Assembly: GCA_937892915.1 (NCBI GenBank)
Contig: CALBIC010000136.1
Location: 16,512 to 80,511 of the forward strand
Direction of reading: 5' to 3'
DNA length: 64,000 nt
DNA from: UBA5972 sp002430125
Lineage (GTDB): Bacteria; Pseudomonadota; Alphaproteobacteria; Rhodobacterales; Rhodobacteraceae
This document shows, in pieces, positions 1 through 8,381 of this stretch. The notes beneath the pieces are model-generated. The model did no database searches, was not told the DNA's origin, and saw only the letters and a program-made list of their open reading frames with translations. The stretch's first letter is position 1. The number at the start of each line of letters is the position of its first letter. A program made the translations under genes and the position numbers.

Positions 1-1
1 T

Positions 2-934
2 GACGATCTGGTGGTGGCACTGATCTGTGGCGGCGGTTCGGCCCTGCTGCCCGCCCCGATTTCAGGTTTAAGTTTTAACGACGAAGTGCTGGTGAACGAG
101 GTTTTATTGGCCTCGGGCGCGCCAATATCGGCGATGAACCTGATCCGCAAACATGTGTCCCGGATCAAAGGCGGGCGGCTGGCGTTGGCAGCCTATCCAG
201 CGCGCGTTGTCAGCCTGATCGTGTCCGACGTGCCCGGCGATGATCCAGCCCAGGTCGCGTCTGGGCCAACAGTACCCGATACCGGGACAGCGTCGCAGGC
301 CTTGGCAGCGATCCGACAATACCGGATGCAAATGCCCGACAATATTTTGAACGCGATTGCAACCAGTCAGGCCCCTTCACCTGACGCACCCGAATTCGCA
401 CGCAATCAGGTTCACGTGATTTCATCGGCCACACGTTCGCTTGAAGCTGCGGCGGGCATGGCGCGGGCCACTGGTATAAATGCAGTCATCCTGTCAGATG
501 CGATCGAAGGCGAAGCGCGCGAGGTTGGCCGCGTTCACGCAGCGATTGCACGCGAGGTTCAGCGCAACGATCGCCCGTTCCAGAAGCCGGTTTTGATCCT
601 GTCAGGCGGTGAAACCACGGTCACTTTGGACCAAAGCGGCGGACGCGGTGGCCGAAACAGCGAATTCCTGTTGGCCTTCGCGCTGGCAATCGACGGGCTG
701 GAAGGCATCTCGGCCCTAGCCGCAGACACCGACGGTATTGACGGTTCTCAGGACAATGCCGGAGCATTTGCCGATGGTTCAACGGCACAAGCAATTCGAG
801 CAGCCGGGTTTGATCCAACCGAACTGCTGACGCGCCACGATGCCTGGGGGGCTTTTGAGGCAGCCAACAGTTTGTTTGTTACCGGGCCAACTGGCACCAA
901 CGTAAACGACTTCCGGGCGATTTTGATCAGATAA
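2..934 (+). CDS. Glycerate 2-kinase (MOFRL/GckA family), 5' end outside window
   Basis: Phosphorylates D-glycerate to 2-phosphoglycerate, feeding serine-cycle, glyoxylate or hydroxypyruvate carbon into lower glycolysis. The reading frame is open to the left edge, so the start codon and roughly the first quarter of the protein are missing. The visible part has the family's glycine-rich stretch (CGGGSALLPAP), then a conserved LIVSDVPGDDPAQVASGPTVPD-type block, and a C-terminal MOFRL-like domain with LSGGETTVT, GRGGRNSEFLLA and ADTDGIDGSQDNAGAF. These motifs are diagnostic for the family. It ends 6 bases before the convergent agmatine deiminase gene. I am sure of the family. The exact metabolic use is an inference, because the upstream genes are not visible. 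Confidence 0.9.
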   Translation, partial: DDLVVALICGGGSALLPAPISGLSFNDEVLVNEVLLASGAPISAMNLIRKHVSRIKGGRLALAAYPARVVSLIVSDVPGDDPAQVASGPTVPDTGTASQALAAIRQYRMQMPDNILNAIATSQAPSPDAPEFARNQVHVISSATRSLEAAAGMARATGINAVILSDAIEGEAREVGRVHAAIAREVQRNDRPFQKPVLILSGGETTVTLDQSGGRGGRNSEFLLAFALAIDGLEGISALAADTDGIDGSQDNAGAFADGSTAQAIRAAGFDPTELLTRHDAWGAFEAANSLFVTGPTGTNVNDFRAILIR

Positions 935-940
935 CCGCAC

Positions 941-1963
941 CTAAAGCGTTGGCACCTGTTGTGTGACGCAGTGGATGCCGCCGCCGCCGGTCGCAAGTGC
1001 GTCGATGCGTATTTCGGCAATCTCGCGACCTGGAAAGGCGTCCTGAAATACCTCGCGCGCCAGACCATCGGCGGGGATGTCATATCTTGGCATGATAAAG
1101 CCGCCATTGGCGATGTAACCGTTGACATAAGAGCGGCAGAACTTGTCGCCCATGCCTTTTGCCGCCATCGCCTCGGGGATCAGGTGCATCTTAATCGGGC
1201 GACCCAGCGCATCGGTCTGACCCTCCAGCGCGCGAATGTTCTCGCGTTTGATCGCGCCCCAGGGGTCGTCCGGTTCATCGCCGTCTTCGATGATTACCAC
1301 CCCGGGTGCGATAAACATGGCGATACCATCAATATGGCCATTGGTTTCAGTTTCAAGCACATTGCCCGGCAGCCAGATTACTTTCTCAGCACCGAGCATT
1401 TCCATCAGTTCATCTTTGATCTGATCGCGGCTCCAATCGGGGTTGCGGTTGGCATTGGGAAAGCAGCTTTCAGTAGTTATCACCGTGCCGTTGCCATCCA
1501 CCGTGACGCCGCCGCCTTCGGCAATCAGGCGCGAGCGAAACTGGCGCGCGCCGGTTTGTTCCAGCATGAATTCGGAAAACCGGTTGTCGTTGTCAAAAGG
1601 GTAATAGGTTTCTCCCCAAGCGTTGAAAGTAAAGTTGACACCGCCGCGATTGCCCTTGCCGTCGATCAGGAAACACGGTCCTGCATCACGTGCCCAGCTG
1701 TCGTCGATCTCTACGACCGCTAGTGCGATATCGCTGCCCAGCGCCGCATAAGCCTCGGGGCGGTCTTGAGGGCGGACAGCCATTGTCACAGGTTCGAACC
1801 GCGCGATCGTGTGCGCCAGTGCAACATAATCGCGTTTGGTCGCGGCCATATCCGCCCAAACCTCGGCGCGGCAGGGCCACATCATCCAGCAACCGTCATG
1901 CGGAGCCCATTCGGCGGGCATGTGATATCCGGCCTGTTTCGGGCTGAGGGCTTTATTGGTCAT
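941..1963 (-). CDS. aguA: Agmatine deiminase
   Basis: Hydrolyses agmatine to N-carbamoylputrescine and ammonia in polyamine synthesis or arginine breakdown; cytosolic. The 340-residue length is slightly short but normal for the family. Visible hallmarks of the peptidylarginine/agmatine deiminase fold are the N-terminal MPAEWAPHDGCWMMWP, the substrate-binding DDSWARDAGP block, the EGGGVTVDGNGTVITTESC stretch, the NGHIDG histidine region, and the catalytic cysteine in GGGGIHCVTQQVP near the C-terminus. N-carbamoylputrescine amidase (aguB) is not a neighbour, so the next step must be encoded elsewhere. A shorter start at the second Met (MPAEW) would remove part of the leader, but the ATG at 1963 is kept because the residues before it are also family-like. 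The gene is convergent with the glycerate kinase gene. Confidence 0.93.
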   Translation of the reverse strand: MTNKALSPKQAGYHMPAEWAPHDGCWMMWPCRAEVWADMAATKRDYVALAHTIARFEPVTMAVRPQDRPEAYAALGSDIALAVVEIDDSWARDAGPCFLIDGKGNRGGVNFTFNAWGETYYPFDNDNRFSEFMLEQTGARQFRSRLIAEGGGVTVDGNGTVITTESCFPNANRNPDWSRDQIKDELMEMLGAEKVIWLPGNVLETETNGHIDGIAMFIAPGVVIIEDGDEPDDPWGAIKRENIRALEGQTDALGRPIKMHLIPEAMAAKGMGDKFCRSYVNGYIANGGFIMPRYDIPADGLAREVFQDAFPGREIAEIRIDALATGGGGIHCVTQQVPTL

Positions 1964-2122
1964 TCGTTATCTCATCCACTACAGACTCTTCCGCCTAAAA
2001 CTTGTGCATATAGCGACGGAATTGTCGAGCACCGCCGCCAGCACCAGTTTCAACCGACCTGAAACAATTGCGCCGGACGGTTCGCGCGTCTAGACTTTTG
2101 ACAACCAATATTCCGAGGCCGC

Positions 2123-3502
2123 GTGACTGTTCGCCCCTATATTTTTGCGGTGATAGCCTTGTTGGCAACCACCCAAGCAACCAATGCGCACGTTTCCGAG
2201 CGCGGGTTGGTTTTGCTGTTGCCGACCGATATTTACATATTCTTCGGTGTTTTGGCGGTTTTGTTGACGGTATTTCTAACCGTTCTGGTGCCTGCCGATT
2301 TGTTCTGGGCAGTGTTTCAAAAATCGCACGCCCAAGCGCTGCGCCCAGTCATTCGCGGCCGAAACAGTGTCAGCCTGCTGTCACTGGCTGGGTTTGCCGT
2401 CTTGATTGCACTGGGATATTTCGGCCCTCACGATCCTTTGACCAATCTCTTGCCTCTGACTTTGTTCACGCTCTGGTGGATATGTTTCCCGTTCTTGCAA
2501 GCTTTGTTCGGCGATATCTGGGCATGGGTTAACCCGTGGTCGGGGGCCGTGTCATTGGTTTTTGGCAACCGTATCCGCCTGCATCTTCCCCCGTATCTGG
2601 GACAATGGCCCGCAGTCGTGACATATATTCTGGCGGGGGTTTACACGCTGACAGATATTGCACCAGATGATCCGTCACGCTTGGCTGTTATTGCCGGGAT
2701 ATACTGGTTGACGACGTTTTTACTGTGCGGGCTGTTTGGGCCAACCTGGTTGCAGCGCGGCGAGGGCTTCACGGTTTTCTTCACCCTGATTGCTAAGTTA
2801 TCCCCGTTTGGGTTACGGCCGTTTCGCTGGGTATTCCCCGGTCAGGCAATTCTTGATACAGGCATCGTTGGCGTATCCTGTACGGTTTTCTGCGTCACAA
2901 TTTTGGCGCTAGGGTCATTTGACGGCCTGAACGAAACCTTCTGGTGGATGGCGCGGATCGGAATCAACCCACTGGAGTTTCCGGGCCGGTCGGCCGTCGT
3001 CTGGCCCAACCGCCTTGGCATGCTGATTGCTGTTGTGGCTCTGAATATGATCTTTGCCGGAGTCGTGTGGTTGGGGCTGGTATTGATCAGGCAAACCGCG
3101 GAATTCCCACGGCTATTCGCGCGGTTAGGGCTGTGTTTGCTGCCAATCGCGCTTGGATATCACGCGGCGCATTTTCTGACCTCGGCGATGGTCAGCCTGC
3201 AATATATCCCGCAAGCCCTGAACGATCCGTTGCACAATGGCGTGCGGTTGCTTGGGTTGCCCGATTACTACGTCACCACAAGTTTTTTCAATCAGCATCG
3301 AACGGTTCAGCAGATTTGGCTGACCCAAGCCGCAGCCATTGTTTTGGCGCATATGTTGGCGGTGATCCTGTCGCATGTGATTGCGTTGCAAGAATTCGCC
3401 AGCCACCGACGCGCTGTTATTTCGCAACTGCCTGTGTCGGCATTCATGGTCGCCTACACATTTTTCGGGCTTTGGTTATTGTCTTCACCCGTCGCACTTT
3501 GA
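2123..3502 (+). CDS. Polytopic membrane protein of unknown function
   Basis: A 459-residue integral membrane protein starting at GTG 2123, with a GAGG-like ribosome site about 6 bases upstream. It begins with a cleavable-looking signal segment ending near ATNAHVSERG. About ten or eleven hydrophobic segments follow. Notable polar stretches between helices are FGPHDPLTNLLP, GDIWAWVNPWSG, PFGLRPFRW and PDYYVTTSFFNQHRTVQQIWL, and there are many Trp, Phe and His residues in loops. Proteins of this type occur in actinobacteria and alphaproteobacteria. As I recall, some are annotated as fenitrothion-hydrolase-like (Fed), but I see no catalytic motif that proves hydrolase activity. It stands upstream of the Liv-type operon, separated by about 110 bases. 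The function remains unknown. Confidence 0.75.
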   Translation: MTVRPYIFAVIALLATTQATNAHVSERGLVLLLPTDIYIFFGVLAVLLTVFLTVLVPADLFWAVFQKSHAQALRPVIRGRNSVSLLSLAGFAVLIALGYFGPHDPLTNLLPLTLFTLWWICFPFLQALFGDIWAWVNPWSGAVSLVFGNRIRLHLPPYLGQWPAVVTYILAGVYTLTDIAPDDPSRLAVIAGIYWLTTFLLCGLFGPTWLQRGEGFTVFFTLIAKLSPFGLRPFRWVFPGQAILDTGIVGVSCTVFCVTILALGSFDGLNETFWWMARIGINPLEFPGRSAVVWPNRLGMLIAVVALNMIFAGVVWLGLVLIRQTAEFPRLFARLGLCLLPIALGYHAAHFLTSAMVSLQYIPQALNDPLHNGVRLLGLPDYYVTTSFFNQHRTVQQIWLTQAAAIVLAHMLAVILSHVIALQEFASHRRAVISQLPVSAFMVAYTFFGLWLLSSPVAL

Positions 3503-3611
3503 CCGAAGGGTCAATAAAGTACTGGATTTTCCTGAACACGCATCTACAATCATTTCTCGGAAGAAGGCTTACCCAAAAGCCCCAAAACGCAACATTTAGG
3601 GAGTTCAACTT

Positions 3612-4901
3612 ATGACGCTGAAGAAATCACTGATCACGCCAACCCGCCGCACGGTTTTGGGTGGACTTGCTGCCGCGGGGGCTGTCAGCGCCCTGCCCGG
3701 TTTTGTGCCCTACGCACAGGCTCAAAGCTCGGCCCCTATTCGCATCGGATTTCAGGTGCACCGCACTGGAATCGGGGCGGCTTATGGCCGTTGGTATGAC
3801 CGCACTACAACCGCCGCCGCGAAGGTGATTAACGACGCTGGTGGGATCAATGGCCGCATGGTCGAGATTATCGCCGAGGATGACGGCACCGATCCCAAGC
3901 GCGGTGCCGAGGTGGTTGAAAAATTCGCCACACAGCACAATTGCGATATCGCCTTTGGCACCCTGTTCAGCCATGTGGTTATCGGTTCGGCCCCGCGTGC
4001 AGGCGAATTGAAACTGCCGTATTTCGTCGTGTCCGAAGGCCATCATGTTGCCAGCGGCATGTTGAACCGTTACACATTGCAACCGGGCATCACCGATGTG
4101 AAAAGTCAGGTTCAGGCGATGGCGCCGTTCGTGGCGAACAATCTGGGCAAAAAGATCACCATGATCTTCCCGGATTTTGCCTTTGGCCATGACCACCGCG
4201 ATTACTTTAGTGCGGCAGTCGAAGCGCAGGGCGGAAAAGTGGTCGCCAAGATTGCTATTCCGCCAACAGAATCCTCCTTCACCAAATACTTCCCGCAAAT
4301 TCCTCGCGACACTGATGTGATTTATCATGTGATGGTTGGCCCTGCGGTTCTGACTTTCGTCAAGGAAATGGGTGAATTTTTTGGCTCTTCGCGGCCCGAG
4401 ATTTTCGGCTTTATCGATTCGCTTGAAGCCACTGATCTGGCAACTCCGGGGCTGGAATTCCTTGAGGGCACCTATTTCTGGGAAGGCAATCCGCGTTACG
4501 CGCAGGCCAACCAGTCGGACGGCGACAAGTTCTTCCGGGCGGCGGTTGGTGTCGATGCAAACGGCGCATCTGTCAGCGATTCCAAGGATGTTTCGACCTA
4601 TGCACATATGTTCGGCTGCTGGGAAACCCTGAACGTGGTCAAGGCCGGGATGGAGGCGTCAGGCTATCAGGGCCGCGCTGATGCTGGCAAACTGATCGAG
4701 GCGGTCGAAGCGATGACAACCATGCCGGCTGGCCGCGAACATCCGCAGGGCGACAAGCTGTTTAACGGCAAAACCCATCAGGTGTTCGGCCATCAGTACA
4801 TCACCCAAGTGAAGGGCGGAAAACTGGAATTGGCCCATACGACTTCGATCGAGGATACGCTGTATCCAGACGAGGTGGATTACACCAAGCAATCCTTCTA
4901 G
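3612..4901 (+). CDS. Liv-type ABC transporter substrate-binding protein, Tat-exported
   Basis: Periplasmic binding protein of the branched-chain amino acid/amide family (type 1 periplasmic fold, Peripla_BP_6-like), 429 residues. The N-terminus carries a twin-arginine signal (TRRTVLGGLAAAG, then a hydrophobic stretch to AQAQ), so export probably occurs in the folded state. The mature part opens with IRIGFQVHRTGIGAAYGRWY and has the family's AAAKVINDAGGINGR and GRMVEIIAEDDGTDPKRGAE blocks. It is the first gene of the five-gene transporter operon and is followed by an RNA hairpin before the permease genes. The ligand cannot be told from sequence; family members take up amino acids, amides, urea or aromatic acids. 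The preceding AAGAAGGC and GGGAG stretches give a good ribosome site for the ATG. Confidence 0.9.
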   Translation: MTLKKSLITPTRRTVLGGLAAAGAVSALPGFVPYAQAQSSAPIRIGFQVHRTGIGAAYGRWYDRTTTAAAKVINDAGGINGRMVEIIAEDDGTDPKRGAEVVEKFATQHNCDIAFGTLFSHVVIGSAPRAGELKLPYFVVSEGHHVASGMLNRYTLQPGITDVKSQVQAMAPFVANNLGKKITMIFPDFAFGHDHRDYFSAAVEAQGGKVVAKIAIPPTESSFTKYFPQIPRDTDVIYHVMVGPAVLTFVKEMGEFFGSSRPEIFGFIDSLEATDLATPGLEFLEGTYFWEGNPRYAQANQSDGDKFFRAAVGVDANGASVSDSKDVSTYAHMFGCWETLNVVKAGMEASGYQGRADAGKLIEAVEAMTTMPAGREHPQGDKLFNGKTHQVFGHQYITQVKGGKLELAHTTSIEDTLYPDEVDYTKQSF

Positions 4902-4913
4902 ACTCCAATTAGT

Positions 4914-4940
4914 GCTGCCCCGGAGATGATCCGGGGTAGC
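4914..4940 (+). other. RNA hairpin between binding-protein and permease genes
   Basis: A 10-bp stem (GCTGCCCCGG paired with CCGGGGTAGC, one G-U pair) with a 7-base loop lies 13 bases after the stop of the substrate-binding gene. There is no T-run, so it is unlikely to be a full terminator. Such hairpins commonly protect or partly terminate the binding-protein message, giving more binding protein than permease. That role here is inferred. Confidence 0.6.
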
Positions 4941-5006
4941 GTCAAATCAAAGGTCCCGATTACTTCCGGGGCCATTGCGCTTAGCTGACAGGCACATGCT
5001 TAGTTA

Positions 5007-5933
5007 ATGGAATTCGGTCCTCATCTCATCCTCGCCATGCTTGAAGGGCTGGTTCAGGCCTCGGTTCTGACACTGACCGCTTTGGGGCTGTCACTGGTTT
5101 TCGGCGTGATGCGGGTGGTCAATGTTGCGCATGGCGAGTTCTTTATGCTGGGCGCTGTGTTTGCCTACGCGATCACCAGCCATTTAGGTGGGCATCCGGC
5201 GGTTGGGTTTCTCGCGGCTCTGATAATCGCGCCGCTGCTTGTTGGCGCCTTGGCGGTCGCGGCGGATTGGTTGATCCTGCGCAGGCTTTCCTATGATCCC
5301 GAACGCACCATCGTCGCCACGATTGGGATGCTTTATGTCATCCAGCAAGTCACCCTTATGACCTATGGGCCTGACGCGCATCCGGTGACCCCGCCGTTCA
5401 ATCATCGACTGGCGATCCCGTGGTTTGAATTTACCGAAAACGGCCTGAAATTTTACTTTCCGTGGGGTCTGTCCACGACTTCTTACAAATTATTCGTGGT
5501 GGCTGCGGCGGCAATTACCGGGCTGGCAATCTGGTTGCTGATGGCACGAACAAGGCTGGGCCTTATCTTGCGCGCCACCCAGCTTGACAGCGAGATTGCA
5601 CAAGCATTCGGCATTCCGGTTGAACGCGTCTATGCGTTTGTGTTCGGCCTTGGCGCTGCCCTTGCTGCCCTTGGTGCCGTGCTGGTCGTGCCAATTCAGC
5701 AAGCGCATTACCTGATGGGGGGCGATCCATTGCTGCTGTCGTTCATCGTCGTAATTATCGGCGGGCTTGGCAGCCTGCGCGGCACTGTGCTGGCCGCGAT
5801 CCTGATCGGGATGAGCGACGGTATCATCTCGGTGTTTTTCTCGCCGACATTGGCGAAAATACTGGCAACGTTGCTGGTGGCGCTGGTGCTGGTTTACCGC
5901 CCGTCAGGCCTCTTCGGGTCAAAACCCGCATGA
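5007..5933 (+). CDS. livH: Liv-type ABC transporter permease (LivH family)
   Basis: Inner-membrane permease of the branched-chain amino acid type transporter, 308 residues with about eight hydrophobic helices. The LivH signature is clear: LTALGLSLVFGVMRVVNVAHGEFFMLGA near the N-terminus and SFIVVIIGGLGSLRGTVLAAILIG near the C-terminus. The last four bases overlap the start of the LivM gene, so the two are translationally coupled. It pairs with LivM to form the channel for the substrate delivered by the Tat-exported binding protein. The symbol reflects family membership; the substrate is not necessarily leucine. Confidence 0.92.
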   Translation: MEFGPHLILAMLEGLVQASVLTLTALGLSLVFGVMRVVNVAHGEFFMLGAVFAYAITSHLGGHPAVGFLAALIIAPLLVGALAVAADWLILRRLSYDPERTIVATIGMLYVIQQVTLMTYGPDAHPVTPPFNHRLAIPWFEFTENGLKFYFPWGLSTTSYKLFVVAAAAITGLAIWLLMARTRLGLILRATQLDSEIAQAFGIPVERVYAFVFGLGAALAALGAVLVVPIQQAHYLMGGDPLLLSFIVVIIGGLGSLRGTVLAAILIGMSDGIISVFFSPTLAKILATLLVALVLVYRPSGLFGSKPA

Positions 5934-6865
5934 GCCGCGCGGTTGGTCTGCATGTCGGGTTAATCCTGCTATTACTGGCGATGAACTTTGTTCTGCCCGC
6001 CTATCACCACGGCAATCTTGCACGGATCATGGTGCTGGCGGTTTACGCGATGAGCTATAACATCATGTTCGGTTACACCGGCCTTCTGTCGCTGGGCCAT
6101 GCGATGTTTTTCACCGCTGGTATGTACGGCATGGGCCTGTCGATGCGGCTGTGGGATATGCCGGTTGGGGGTGCATTTCTGGTCGGCATTGTGGCCGCAG
6201 CGGGTTTTTCACTGGTTGTCGGCCTGTTGGCCCTCAGAACGATTGGTGTCGCCTTCATGATCGTGACCCTGATGTTCAGTCAGGCGGTTTTTCTGACCAT
6301 CCTCTATTTCAACCCGATCACCCGAGGCGACGAGGGATTTGTTATACCGCAAGCCGCACGCCAAATCGCCGGGATTGATTTGTCAGATGCCAACAACCGC
6401 TATTTGGCGGCGTGGATGTTGTTTTCTGTGTGCTTGCTTGCGGTATTGGCACTGGTCAGATCGCGGGTCGGGCGGGTGTTGATTGCGATTCGCGAAAACG
6501 AGGAACGCGCGCGAATGCTGGGTTATGACACGTGGGCGCATAAACTGGCAGCCGTCGTTATGTCGGGCACGATGGCTGGGGCCGCTGGAGCCGCGTATGG
6601 GGCGCTTTTCGGTTCCGTAGGGGCCAGTTTTGCCGAGGTGCCGTTTTCGATCCTCCCCCTGCTTTACGTGTTGCTGGGCGGCCCCGGTACAGTGATCGGG
6701 CCATTCGTCGGCACGTTTTTCATGTTCTACTTACGCGACCTGTCGGGCACCTTAACAGACGCGCATATGCTGGTGGCCGGATTGGTCCTGATCGGGCTTA
6801 CACTGTTTGCCCGCCGCGGCATAATGGGATTGGTGCGTGAAAGGTGGGCTAAATGGCTGCCGTAA
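5930..6865 (+). CDS. livM: Liv-type ABC transporter permease (LivM family)
   Basis: Second permease subunit, 311 residues. The family's N-terminal block is visible as AVYAMSYNIMFGYTGLLSLGHAMFF, followed by the RTIGVAFMIVTLMFSQ region, the cytoplasmic EAA-like loop RVLIAIRENEERARMLGYD, and YVLLGGPGTVIGPFVGTFF. It overlaps the LivH gene by 4 bases and the downstream ATPase gene by 13 bases, which fits a tightly coupled operon. Compared with typical LivM it lacks a long N-terminal extension, which is common in alphaproteobacterial versions. Confidence 0.92.
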   Translation: MSRAVGLHVGLILLLLAMNFVLPAYHHGNLARIMVLAVYAMSYNIMFGYTGLLSLGHAMFFTAGMYGMGLSMRLWDMPVGGAFLVGIVAAAGFSLVVGLLALRTIGVAFMIVTLMFSQAVFLTILYFNPITRGDEGFVIPQAARQIAGIDLSDANNRYLAAWMLFSVCLLAVLALVRSRVGRVLIAIRENEERARMLGYDTWAHKLAAVVMSGTMAGAAGAAYGALFGSVGASFAEVPFSILPLLYVLLGGPGTVIGPFVGTFFMFYLRDLSGTLTDAHMLVAGLVLIGLTLFARRGIMGLVRERWAKWLP

Positions 6866-7572
6866 CTCTGCTTGAAACCAAATCCGTCAGCCGCAATTTT
6901 GGCGGCTTGCAGGCGGTAAGCAACGTGGACTTCACCCTGCAGCAAGGCGAAATCCGCGCGTTGATTGGCCCAAACGGGGCTGGCAAAACCACATTCGTTT
7001 CGATGCTCTGCGGTCGGATTACGGTGTCCGGCGGCCGGATCAGTTTTGCAGGCAAGGACGTAACCAACTTGCCTGCGCATAAACGCATTCAGATGGGCAT
7101 GGCATACACGTTTCAGATCACCTCGATCTTTGGGGAGCTGACAGTTTGGGAAAATGTTGCGTTAGCGGTTCAACAGCGATTGGGTGCGGATAGGGTTGCC
7201 CTTGCAACAGAAACCAATGCCGCCCTTGCCCGGGTTGGCTTGCAGGTTCGTGCGCAGCAAATTGCCGGCGATCTTGCCTATGGCCACCAACGCCTGCTGG
7301 AAATCGCCATGGGTCTAGGGCAAAAACCGCGCCTACTGATCCTTGATGAGCCGACTCAAGGCCTGTCAGACGGGGAAGTGACGTCCTTTATTGCGCTGAT
7401 AAAGGACGTGGCCGAAAAGACCACGATTCTGCTGATCGAGCACAATATTGATGTCGTAATGGCTTTGGCCCAGCGGATTACGGTGATGAATTTCGGCCAG
7501 ATTATCGCCGAAGGCACGCCAGACGAAATCCGTGCAAATGCTGCGGTTCAAACCGCATATCTGGGGGGCTGA
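6853..7572 (+). CDS. livG: Liv-type ABC transporter ATP-binding protein (LivG family)
   Basis: Cytoplasmic ATPase, 239 residues. Walker A is GPNGAGKTT. The usual LSGGQ signature is replaced by a divergent LAYGHQRLLEIAMGL, which is normal for LivG. Walker B is LLILDEPTQGLS, and the switch histidine lies in LLIEHN. An internal block (TFQITSIFGELTVWENVALAV) is also LivG-like. The start codon lies inside the end of the LivM gene, and the TGA stop shares bases with the ATG of the following ATPase gene. It works with the second ATPase to energise the LivHM pore. Confidence 0.92.
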   Translation: MAAVTLLETKSVSRNFGGLQAVSNVDFTLQQGEIRALIGPNGAGKTTFVSMLCGRITVSGGRISFAGKDVTNLPAHKRIQMGMAYTFQITSIFGELTVWENVALAVQQRLGADRVALATETNAALARVGLQVRAQQIAGDLAYGHQRLLEIAMGLGQKPRLLILDEPTQGLSDGEVTSFIALIKDVAEKTTILLIEHNIDVVMALAQRITVMNFGQIIAEGTPDEIRANAAVQTAYLGG

Positions 7573-8267
7573 TGCTTAAAGTTACAGGCATAAACGCCGG
7601 ATATGGCAAGGTTCAGGTACTCCGGGACTTATCGCTGTCGGTCGCGTCTGGCGAAATCCTGTGTTTGCTGGGGCGCAATGGTGCAGGTAAAACCACTCTG
7701 ATGAAAACCATCATGGGGCTGATCAAAGCTGACAGCGGTCAGATTGACATTGAAGGCATAGACCTGACGACCTTGCCCGCGTGGCAAGTTCCCAAACATG
7801 GCGTAGGGTATATTCCGCAGGGACGCCGGTTGTTCACTGAAATGACGGTGGCCGAAAACCTGCAGATCGGCCTTGCTGCCCGCAAACAAGGCCCCGAGGT
7901 TCTGATGCGCGTCCTTGATATGTTCCCCCGCCTGCGCGAGCGCTTGCATCAGCGGGCCGAAACCCTGTCTGGCGGCGAGCAGCAAATGCTGGCAACCGCA
8001 CGCGCCCTTTGCCTGAAACCCAAAGTTCTTTTGCTGGATGAACCCACCGAAGGGCTGCAACCCTCGATGATTTCCCTGATCCGTAACGCTGTTGTTGATC
8101 TGAAACAGCAAAATGTCGCGATCATTCTGGTGGAACAGCGCGTTGACGCGGTGCTGGAAATCGCCGACCGGGTGATTTTCATTGAAAACGGTCGCGCCGC
8201 ACTGGAGGCGACACCCAATCAATTGCGCAGCGATCCAAGCCTGATCCACAAATTTGTTGGCGTGTAA
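7572..8267 (+). CDS. livF: Liv-type ABC transporter ATP-binding protein (LivF family)
   Basis: Second ATPase of the operon, 231 residues. Walker A is GRNGAGKTTLMKTIMG, the signature is LSGGEQQMLATARAL, Walker B is VLLLDEPTEGLQPS, and the H-loop position is occupied by Gln in ILVEQRV, as is typical of LivF. The GYIPQGRRLFTEMTVAENL segment is also diagnostic. Its ATG overlaps the preceding TGA. It is the last gene of the transporter operon; about 115 bases of non-coding DNA follow before the exporter genes. Confidence 0.92.
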   Translation: MLKVTGINAGYGKVQVLRDLSLSVASGEILCLLGRNGAGKTTLMKTIMGLIKADSGQIDIEGIDLTTLPAWQVPKHGVGYIPQGRRLFTEMTVAENLQIGLAARKQGPEVLMRVLDMFPRLRERLHQRAETLSGGEQQMLATARALCLKPKVLLLDEPTEGLQPSMISLIRNAVVDLKQQNVAIILVEQRVDAVLEIADRVIFIENGRAALEATPNQLRSDPSLIHKFVGV

Positions 8268-8300
8268 GCCAGCAGCGGCATTTCGCCCGACTTGGACAAA

Positions 8301-8364
8301 GTCATCGCATATAGTTTAAGCTGGGCGTAGTCATCGGATATTCCGGCCGATAAGGCGTCCGGAA
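8301..8364 (+). promoter_or_regulatory. Possible control region of the HlyD/ABC-2 exporter operon
   Basis: Two near-identical 12-base direct repeats (GTCATCGCATAT at 8301 and GTCATCGGATAT at 8330) are followed by an inverted repeat, TTCCGG...CCGGAA (8341-8346 and 8359-8364), just before the ribosome site AAAGGA of the membrane fusion gene. The spacing of 29 bases between the direct repeats is close to three helical turns. No regulator gene is adjacent, so the role is a guess. Confidence 0.3.
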
Positions 8365-8381
8365 AGCAAAGGACCAAAACC

